Below are positions 5,632 through 11,502 of a DNA stretch of 12,789 nucleotides, one piece after another (position 1 is the stretch's first letter; the number at the start of each line of letters is the position of its first letter). The stretch is from JAFGCL01 sp964492335. GTDB taxonomy: Bacteria; Chloroflexota; Dehalococcoidia; UBA2247; RBG-13-53-26. Position numbers and translations under genes: made by a program. The stretch is from NCBI GenBank assembly GCA_964492335.1, contig CAZBJX010000035.1:1-12789 (forward strand). The letters run 5' to 3'. The notes below the pieces were generated by a model, which saw only the letters and a list, made by a program, of their open reading frames with translations, did no database searches and was not told the DNA's origin.

Positions 5632-8600
5632 TCAACCCTCGAACTTGAAGGCGCCGCTGCCGAAGACCCTCATGCAGGCCTCGACCACGCTGGCGTCGTA
5701 GAGGACGCCCTTGTTGTTGACGATCTCCTTGAGGGCCTTCTCGAGGCCTATCGCGGGCCGGTAGGGCCGGTGGGATGACATGGCTTCGACAACGTCGGCC
5801 ACGATCAGGATCCTGGCTTCCATGACAATCTCGTCACCTTTCAGTCCCGCCGGGTAGCCGCTGCCGTCCATCCTCTCATGGTGCTGGACCACTATGTCCG
5901 ATATGGGCCACGGGAACTCGATGTTCTTCAGTATCTCGTAGCCGGCCTGCGGGTGGCTCTTGATGATGGCAAACTCCACATCGGTCAGCTGGCCGGGCTT
6001 GCTCAGGATCTCGGTGGGAATGAATATCTTGCCCAGGTCATGGAGCAGGCCCGAGATACGGATCCTCTGTATCTGATCATTGGACAGCGACATCTCGCGG
6101 GCGATGGCGTGGGCCAGCTTGGTCACCCTTCGCTGATGTCCGGCGGTATACGGGTCTCTGGTCTCCACCGTCAATGCGATGGCCTGGATGGTACCCTCCA
6201 CCGTCCTCTGCAGCTTCCGGAAGCTCTCCTGCGCTTCTTCCTCAGTCCGTTTCCTCTCCGTGACGTCCCGGTTCATCCCGCGGAAGCCGCTGACGTTCCC
6301 CCCGGCGTCAAAGAAGGGCACGCCGCTGGACTCCAGCACCACCTTGTGGCCGTCCTTATGCAGGCAGATGTTCTCCATGAAGGCGAAGGGCTTCTTGTCG
6401 GCCAGGGCATTGGCCAGGACCCGGGCCACGCGGTTGGCTTCCTTCAGAGGCATGAGATCGACCGGCGTCTTGCCGATCACCTCCTCCGGCTCAAACCCCA
6501 GTATGTCGTAGATATTGCGGCTGACATAGGTGTAGACCAGCTTGTCGCTGACCTCCCAGACCCAGTCGCTGGTGGACTCGATCAGGCTGCGGAACCGCCC
6601 CTCGCTGTCGCCGACAGCCTTCTCGGATGTCTTGCGCTCCGATATGTCGCGCAGGACCCCCATGAACTCGACCGGCTTCCCGGCGCTGTCATAGCCCACG
6701 GTGACCGTGGTGTCCATCCACACCGTGGAGCCGTCCCTGCGCTTCATCTCCAGCTCCATGCTCCCCGGCTTGAACGTCTTGCCCGGGTCCTTCTTCAGGA
6801 AGGACGTGGCCCTGGCCGTGCGCGCGGTGGCCTCCTGGATAGACTCCCGCGTGACCATCTGCTCCAGCCCGGCGGACATGGACTCTTCGGCGCTATAGCC
6901 CAGCAGGCGCTCCATCGAAGGGCTGACGAACCTGGGCTTCAGGTCCAGATCGGTCACCCAGATCACGTCCGAGATGTTCTCCGCCAGCAGGCGGTAGCGG
7001 TGCTCGCTCTCTCTGAGGGCCTTCTCCATCTCCCCTCGCAGCGTGTATTCGGCCTCATCGCTGCGGGAGATATCCCTCAGCACGGCTATGCCTCCCTGGA
7101 CGTTCTCCCCCTGGCCCAGCAAGGTGATGCGCGCTTCAAGTCTCAGCGCCTGGCCGGACCCGGTGCAGCCCTCCAGCTCGAAGTGACCGGCATCCTTCCC
7201 CGAGAGCTGGCCCTGCACCGCCGACCTTATGGCCGCGGCGGCCTCCGGAGTAAACACCCTGAGGGCGTCCAGTTCCTGGTCCAGGAACTCCTCTGCGGGG
7301 AGCCCGGTAAGGTCCAGGACCCTGTGGTTCACCCGGACCACCCGGCCGGCGCCGTCGAACCGGATGATGCCGTCCTGCACGCCGTCGAAGAGTACCTGCA
7401 GGTCGGTCTGGGACTGGCTGAGCTTCTCCTCCACCTGCCTCTGGCCGGTGATGTCCTTGATGGAAATCAGGACCGCCGGCCGGCGCTGGAACTCCGTCCC
7501 CACGCATGCCGCGCTTATGCGGACTTCGGCGCCGCTCCTGGTGACCGCCCGCAGCTCCTGCGGCCGGTGTGCGTCGCCCCCGGCCGCGGCTCCTGCCAGC
7601 TGCACGCTGACCCGCTCCCTGTCCTCTTCCACAACACACTCCAGCGGGTCCAGGCCCTGCATCTCGGCCGCAGCGCCGAACCCGAACATGGCGGCAGAGG
7701 CCGGGTTGGCCAGCACCACCTTGCCGGTCTCAGTATCGACCACCACCAGCCCGTCCAGGGAGGTCTCGAACAGCCGCCTGTAGTTGCGCTCGCCCTGTAT
7801 CAGGGCCTCCTGCGCCTGCTTGCGCTGGGTGATGTCGTTAACGAAATAGAGGTCTGCCGGCCTGCCGTCCCAGGCGAACAGCACGGCGTTGAACTCCGCC
7901 CACTTCACATCCCCCCCCCTGTCGATCACCCTCAGGTCCTGGACATGGGACGGCTCCTCGCCCCGCAGCCTCCTGAACCGCCCGACTGTCACCGCCCGCT
8001 GGTCTTCCGGATGGACCAGCTCCTTGACCGGCTTGCCCAGGATCTCGTCCTCCGGGTAGCCGGTGATATCGATCATCCTGGGGTTGGCAAACCTGATGGT
8101 GCCGTCCTGGATCACCATGATCCCCTCTCTGGCATACTGGACGACCAGCTGGTTCCTCTGCTGGGCCGCCCAGAGCTTCTCCTCCGTCTTCCGCCTCATG
8201 GTTATGTCCCTGATGACAGCCACCGCGCCCACCACCCTGGCCTTCCGCTTCACGGGGGAGATGCGGACCTCGACCTCCAGCTTCTGTCCGGACTCGGCGA
8301 CGGCTTCGACTTCAAACGGAGGCACGTCATGCCCGGCCAGAGTCCTGGCCTGGGCCGAGAACATCTCCGCCGCCCGGCTGGGAGGGAACATCCGCAGGAG
8401 AGCAAACTGCTTGCCCAGAATGCTTGACTCCGAGTACCCGAACAGGTCCGGCACCCCTCTGTTCGCCCGGAGGACTTTGCCGGCCATGTCCAGGATGACG
8501 ATGGCGTCCCTGACNNNNNNNNNNNNNNNNNNNNNNNNNNNNNNNNNNNNNNNNNNNNNNNNNNNNNNNNNNNNNNNNNNNNNNNNNNNNNNNNNNNNNN

Positions 8601-9327
8601 NNNNNNNNNNNNNNTCCGCCGGCTCCTCGGCCGCTGCCGCCTCCAGGTCCGATCCGCTCAGGACCTGCCATCGGCCCTCCTCCTTGACAATGACAGCGCC
8701 ATGGCACCGGGCCGCCCCCAGGGTCTCCTCCTGGCCGCACTTGTCGAGGTGATAGGAGCATATGGTCAGCAACGGGTGGGAGCTGCCCAGCCGCCCCAGG
8801 CTCTCCTCGAACTCGGTCAGCATCCCCCAATGGGACGGATCGATCCAGCTCATGCCGCTGATGATCCTCATGCCCTGGTATTCGTTCTGGAGGGCGCTGT
8901 TGACCACACCCAGGGTGATTTCCACCATCTTCCCGGGCTCAAACGGCCCCTGGCGGTAGTACCACCCGTTGTGGTCCACGAACCTCATCTGCCCCTGGTC
9001 GATATACTCCCGGCACCCGGGCCAGATGGCCGCCATGGCCTCTTCCGCCCCTTCGGGGTCGATAAGGTCGGTGGCCACCCAGAGGCAGAACTCGTTGTTT
9101 TCCAGCCCCGCCCGCAGGTAGGGCACCGCGATTTCTATCAGGTCATCTCTTGTCCGGTAGAACTGGGCCAGGTGCGCACCCCACGATATGTCACCGAGGA
9201 AGTCCAGGCCCGAATCCCGGAAGCCGGGCTGCCTTCCTTCACCCCCCTCGCCGGGAGTGCCGAAGACACCGCTTCCTGTCTCGCTGGGAGAGCACACCGA
9301 ACCCTCACTCACTGCGTATCCAGGCAC
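5632..9327 (-). CDS. MEDS - six PAS - HD-GYP sensor phosphodiesterase, about 1231 aa
   Basis: A large soluble sensor with no signal peptide or TM segment. An N-terminal MEDS domain (DcmR-type sensory domain, about residues 45-215, starting GAHLAQFYRTRDDL) precedes six PAS domains, roughly 272-385, 390-505, 512-636, 640-755, 770-900 and 907-1030. Most end in the RDI-x-x-RK type PAC signature. The C-terminal HD-GYP domain (about 1040-1231) keeps H1064, H1096-D1097, K1100, H1125, H1149-H1150, D1154-GSGYP and D1178, so it should be a metal-dependent c-di-GMP phosphodiesterase. There is no kinase, GGDEF or EAL domain. GTG 9327 is supported by GGAGG five bases upstream. The sequence between MEDS and PAS1 is lost in a 100-N gap, so exact length and continuity are assumed. 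Confidence 0.88.
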   Translation of the reverse strand: MPGYAVSEGSVCSPSETGSGVFGTPGEGGEGRQPGFRDSGLDFLGDISWGAHLAQFYRTRDDLIEIAVPYLRAGLENNEFCLWVATDLIDPEGAEEAMAAIWPGCREYIDQGQMRFVDHNGWYYRQGPFEPGKMVEITLGVVNSALQNEYQGMRIISGMSWIDPSHWGMLTEFEESLGRLGSSHPLLTICSYHLDKCGQEETLGAARCHGAVIVKEEGRWQVLSGSDLEAAAAEEPAXXXXXXXXXXXXXXXXXXXXXXXXXXXXXXXXXXVRDAIVILDMAGKVLRANRGVPDLFGYSESSILGKQFALLRMFPPSRAAEMFSAQARTLAGHDVPPFEVEAVAESGQKLEVEVRISPVKRKARVVGAVAVIRDITMRRKTEEKLWAAQQRNQLVVQYAREGIMVIQDGTIRFANPRMIDITGYPEDEILGKPVKELVHPEDQRAVTVGRFRRLRGEEPSHVQDLRVIDRGGDVKWAEFNAVLFAWDGRPADLYFVNDITQRKQAQEALIQGERNYRRLFETSLDGLVVVDTETGKVVLANPASAAMFGFGAAAEMQGLDPLECVVEEDRERVSVQLAGAAAGGDAHRPQELRAVTRSGAEVRISAACVGTEFQRRPAVLISIKDITGQRQVEEKLSQSQTDLQVLFDGVQDGIIRFDGAGRVVRVNHRVLDLTGLPAEEFLDQELDALRVFTPEAAAAIRSAVQGQLSGKDAGHFELEGCTGSGQALRLEARITLLGQGENVQGGIAVLRDISRSDEAEYTLRGEMEKALRESEHRYRLLAENISDVIWVTDLDLKPRFVSPSMERLLGYSAEESMSAGLEQMVTRESIQEATARTARATSFLKKDPGKTFKPGSMELEMKRRDGSTVWMDTTVTVGYDSAGKPVEFMGVLRDISERKTSEKAVGDSEGRFRSLIESTSDWVWEVSDKLVYTYVSRNIYDILGFEPEEVIGKTPVDLMPLKEANRVARVLANALADKKPFAFMENICLHKDGHKVVLESSGVPFFDAGGNVSGFRGMNRDVTERKRTEEEAQESFRKLQRTVEGTIQAIALTVETRDPYTAGHQRRVTKLAHAIAREMSLSNDQIQRIRISGLLHDLGKIFIPTEILSKPGQLTDVEFAIIKSHPQAGYEILKNIEFPWPISDIVVQHHERMDGSGYPAGLKGDEIVMEARILIVADVVEAMSSHRPYRPAIGLEKALKEIVNNKGVLYDASVVEACMRVFGSGAFKFEG
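8515..8614. other. Assembly gap (100 N) inside the PAS/HD-GYP gene
   Basis: Exactly 100 undetermined bases separate the MEDS part from the first PAS domain. Both flanks read in the same frame across the nominal length, and PAS1 lacks only its first strand and cap. A single gene is therefore plausible, but the real gap size and frame are unproven. Confidence 0.98.
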
Positions 9328-9729
9328 AATATCCTCCCTCCGCCCGCCACCGCAGGCCCGGGGCTTTCAGCGCCGAGGGGCCAACCATGGAGCGCCCGCC
9401 GGCCGCAAACCCAGTACTCGGCTCCACGCCGTGATGGCGCATTCCTGCTTCGAAGACGCCACCCCCAATTCTCACACCTGGCCGATCCCCCCACAAGATA
9501 CCGAAGGCTAACAAAAGTGACCCAACCGGCTACCTGCGGGCGCCGCCCGGGGCCCACCCGGCGGTGCCCCACCGGCCCCGCCGGTTCCGCGGGGCGCGGG
9601 ACGCGCCGCACAGGCGTCCCGGGGCTGCAACAGGCGAAAACGGGAGTAACTATGACATCCTCACGCACACCTCCATCAGCTCTGCTCTGCTGATAGCTGC
9701 TCACTGCCTCTGGTCGGCCTGCCGTCCCA
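9328..9729 (-). other. Non-coding region / possible long 5' leader of the HD-GYP gene
   Basis: No convincing gene: the open frames here have random composition and lack an SD. It contains several local inverted repeats. ACCGG (9571-9575) pairs with CCGGT (9581-9585). CGGGACGC (9597-9604) pairs with GCGTCCCG (9614-9621). ATCAGC (9675-9680) pairs with GCTGAT (9689-9694). If the HD-GYP mRNA starts at the weak promoter near 9751-9780, this would be a structured leader of about 415 nt. No known riboswitch class is recognised. Confidence 0.35.
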
Positions 9730-9758
9730 TTGACAGCGGGAGCCATGGGTGGTATATT
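9730..9758 (+). promoter_or_regulatory. Near-consensus extended -10 promoter for a small RNA
   Basis: TTGACA (9730-9735), an exact 17-nt spacer ending TGG (9750-9752, extended -10 element) and TATATT (9753-9758) match 11 of 12 core bases. A GC-rich discriminator, GGCGCTG (9759-9765), leads to an A at 9766. No + strand gene follows before the convergent HPRT-fusion gene, so the product should be a short RNA. Confidence 0.75.
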
Positions 9759-9780
9759 GGCGCTGACCCTAGGTAGTCAA
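9751..9780 (-). promoter_or_regulatory. Possible opposing promoter overlapping the small-RNA promoter
   Basis: On the minus strand, TTGACT (9780 to 9775), an 18-nt spacer and TATACC (9756 to 9751) form a moderate promoter reading toward the HD-GYP gene, with a start near 9744. Its -10 shares bases with the + strand -10, so the two could not be occupied together. Confidence 0.35.
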
Positions 9781-9890
9781 ACCAGCTGCAAAAGGGATTA
9801 AGAACCGCCGGTGGATCGGATGGGCGGCAAAAGGGATCGGGAAGGCGGGAAAACCAGGGAGGCTGGGGAGGTTACCTAGGGTTTCTTCTT
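9766..9890 (+). ncRNA. Candidate structured small RNA of unknown class, about 120-125 nt
   Basis: The predicted start base begins ACCCTAGGTA (9766-9775), whose perfect reverse complement TACCTAGGGT lies at 9873-9882, so the two RNA ends would close into a 10-bp stem. Nested inside are CCAGC (9782-9786) with GCTGG (9862-9866) and the hairpin CCGCC (9805-9809) with GGCGG (9823-9827). The motif GCAAAAGGGAT occurs twice (9788-9798, 9827-9837), and GGCGG-S-AAAA twice (9823, 9844). A T-rich TTTCTTCTT (9882-9890) follows the closing stem. The closed-rod layout recalls 6S or SRP RNA, but no conserved core of either is present. A weak 19-codon ORF (9820-9879) lies inside. Alternative readings are an antisense RNA to the HPRT-fusion 3' end or a tiny inverted-repeat element. 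Confidence 0.5.
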
Positions 9891-11352
9891 ATGCCGGCTG
9901 GCCGGGCGCGGGTTGCCCGGCCTCTTCGTTTTTCCTGGTCTCCTGCTTCACCAGGGCTATGAACGGCAGGTTCCGGTATTCCTCCCGGTAGTCCAGCCCG
10001 TACCCCACCAGGAACTCGTCAGGCACCTCGAACCCGATGTAGGCCAGAGGCACGTCGGTGAGCCGCCGCACCCTCTTGTCCAGAAGGGTGCACACGGCCA
10101 GGCTGGCTGGCTGGTCCGCCTCCAGGTGGGCCAGGACGTAGCTCAGCGTCATGCCCGTGTCCACGATGTCCTCCACCAGGAGCACGTGACGGCCGTTGGG
10201 CCGGACGTCCAGGTCCTTGGTTACGCGCACCGCCTCCTCCCCGTCTTCGCCCCCGAAGTAGGAAAGCGCCATGAAGTCCACGTCCGCCGGCACCTCGAGA
10301 TAGCGCATCAGGTCCGCCATGAAGCACAGCATCCCCCGCAGGACGCCCACCAGCAGAATGCGGCGCCCCTGGTAGTCGCGTGAAATCTCCTTGGCCAGCT
10401 GGCGCACCCTCATCTGGATCTGGTCCGCGCTCAGGAGTATCCGCCCCACGCCCTCCGTCTTGGCGCCGGCCAGGGGCCCGTGCCCGTACTTGGCCACCAG
10501 GCGGTCATAGTCGCGGCGGGCCAGCAGCTTGACCTTCACCTCCGGGTAGAGCTCCCGCAGCCGGCGCACCTTGCGGTTCTTCGCGCTGGTCAGGCCCGGC
10601 TTCAGGGTGGTCATCTCTATGTAGAGGTCCAGGGCCGGCAGGTAGAAGTCCGGGGTGAACATCTCGGTGACCTTGTCCCCCTCCCACTGGAGCATGAAGG
10701 AGCGGGGCTCGTAGACCCATTCTATCTGGTAGAAGTCAAGCAGCCGGGCGAACTCCTCCTCGCTGGGATGGGCGAAGGAGACCGTCTTGATGGGCGGCCG
10801 GGCCGTCCGGCGGCCCCCCCGGGCCGCGCCCCTGGCCGGGGCGGCGCCCTCAGGCGCCGGCGCGCCGCCGGGCTCGAGCACGGTGGCCACCAGGTTGGCC
10901 ACCGTCACCAGGTACTCCTCCTCCGCCTCGGTGAACTCCCGCCGCAGGCGGTTGTACGCCCGCAGGCTGCCCACCACCTTCCCGCCGCAGGAGACCGGCA
11001 CGCCCAGGATCGATGCTATCCGCTCCTGTCGGGCCATATCGGCGAACTGGATACGGGGGTCGCTGGTAGCGTCCACCACTATGGCCGTCTTGCCCTGCAT
11101 GATCTCCGGCAGGCTCTTGTCCACGTCCGCCAGCCCGGCCCTCACGTAGCGGTCGCTCAAGCCGTAGGTGGCGACATGGATCAACTTGCGGCCCTTGGCG
11201 TCCAGCAGCATGAGGGAGCACCCGCGGACGCCCAGGGCCCGGCTGGCCGACTGCACCAGAGCGTGGAGCTTCTCGCCGGCGGTCAGGCCCGAGTTGAGCG
11301 CCCTGGCCATCTCGGCCAGGGACTTGTTGAGGACCACCGCCTGTCTGCTCAT
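9889..11352 (-). CDS. GAF - PD-(D/E)XK-like - hypoxanthine phosphoribosyltransferase fusion, 487 aa
   Basis: Three parts in one chain. Residues about 10-160 form a GAF domain. After an Ala/Gly/Pro/Arg-rich linker (161-187), residues about 195-290 resemble a nuclease-fold domain, with P234-D235 and E246-x-T248 where active enzymes have E-x-K. Residues about 303-470 are HPRT, which converts hypoxanthine or guanine plus PRPP to IMP or GMP in purine salvage. Evidence for HPRT is the PRPP loop VEDIVDTGMT (393-402), VGVLRG (335-340), LLDKR (423-427) and DEFLVGYGLDYREEYRNLP (445-463). A usual HPRT is only about 180 residues. ATG 11352 has no good SD; a promoter at 11362-11390 would start transcription about 3 nt upstream, suggesting a leaderless mRNA. 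The gene converges on the candidate small RNA. Confidence 0.87.
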   Translation of the reverse strand: MSRQAVVLNKSLAEMARALNSGLTAGEKLHALVQSASRALGVRGCSLMLLDAKGRKLIHVATYGLSDRYVRAGLADVDKSLPEIMQGKTAIVVDATSDPRIQFADMARQERIASILGVPVSCGGKVVGSLRAYNRLRREFTEAEEEYLVTVANLVATVLEPGGAPAPEGAAPARGAARGGRRTARPPIKTVSFAHPSEEEFARLLDFYQIEWVYEPRSFMLQWEGDKVTEMFTPDFYLPALDLYIEMTTLKPGLTSAKNRKVRRLRELYPEVKVKLLARRDYDRLVAKYGHGPLAGAKTEGVGRILLSADQIQMRVRQLAKEISRDYQGRRILLVGVLRGMLCFMADLMRYLEVPADVDFMALSYFGGEDGEEAVRVTKDLDVRPNGRHVLLVEDIVDTGMTLSYVLAHLEADQPASLAVCTLLDKRVRRLTDVPLAYIGFEVPDEFLVGYGLDYREEYRNLPFIALVKQETRKNEEAGQPAPGQPA

Positions 11353-11361
11353 ACGCCGTCC

Positions 11362-11390
11362 AGTTTATTGCAGATCCCGGCTACATTCAA
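11362..11390 (-). promoter_or_regulatory. Putative promoter giving a near-leaderless HPRT-fusion mRNA
   Basis: On the minus strand, TTGAAT (11390 to 11385), a 17-nt spacer and TAAACT (11367 to 11362) give a moderate match. The same -10 hexamer occurs in the tRNA-Asp promoter. Initiation 7-8 nt downstream falls at about 11354-11355, only 2-3 nt before ATG 11352. Confidence 0.45.
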
Positions 11391-11472
11391 CCGGCCACCA
11401 CCGCGGCGCCCTCCCCGGCCGGGACAGCGCGGCGGCCAGGGCCTCGTCCAGCCTGCCGCGGCGGCGCCGCCC

Positions 11473-11502
11473 GTCCGGACACCAGCCCCGTCATGTCCGG
11501 AC
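11473..11502. repeat. Repeated palindrome GTCCGGAC
   Basis: The 8-bp palindrome GTCCGGAC occurs at 11473-11480 and 11495-11502, around the stop codon of the acyl-CoA ligase gene. The two copies could pair as a stem with a 14-nt loop and act at the transcript end. No T run was seen. Confidence 0.35.

Noticed and set aside
5878..8427. An 849-codon open frame on the + strand
   Set aside because: It is exactly antisense to the PAS domains, has a composition typical of GC-rich shadow frames (rich in Leu, Arg, Pro, His and Gly) and shows no recognisable motif. The minus-strand product has clear PAS and HD-GYP signatures.
8701..9693. A 330-codon open frame on the + strand
   Set aside because: Antisense to the MEDS region and running into non-coding sequence; no SD, no motif, and composition shifts along its length.
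9309..9746. A 145-codon minus-strand frame upstream of the HD-GYP gene
   Set aside because: Arg/Gly/Pro-rich with no domain-like pattern, overlapping the HD-GYP start in another frame. The region contains local hairpins and is better read as leader.
9766..9882. Cobalamin or c-di-GMP riboswitch, suggested by AAAAGGGA and GGCGG-AAAA motifs
   Set aside because: The remaining conserved core elements of those classes were not found, and no gene lies downstream on the + strand to be controlled.
9766..9882. MITE-like element with 10-bp terminal inverted repeats
   Set aside because: No target-site duplication (flanks GCGCTG and TTCTTC differ), no transposase and no second copy in the window; the exact promoter alignment favours an RNA gene. 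Not fully excluded.
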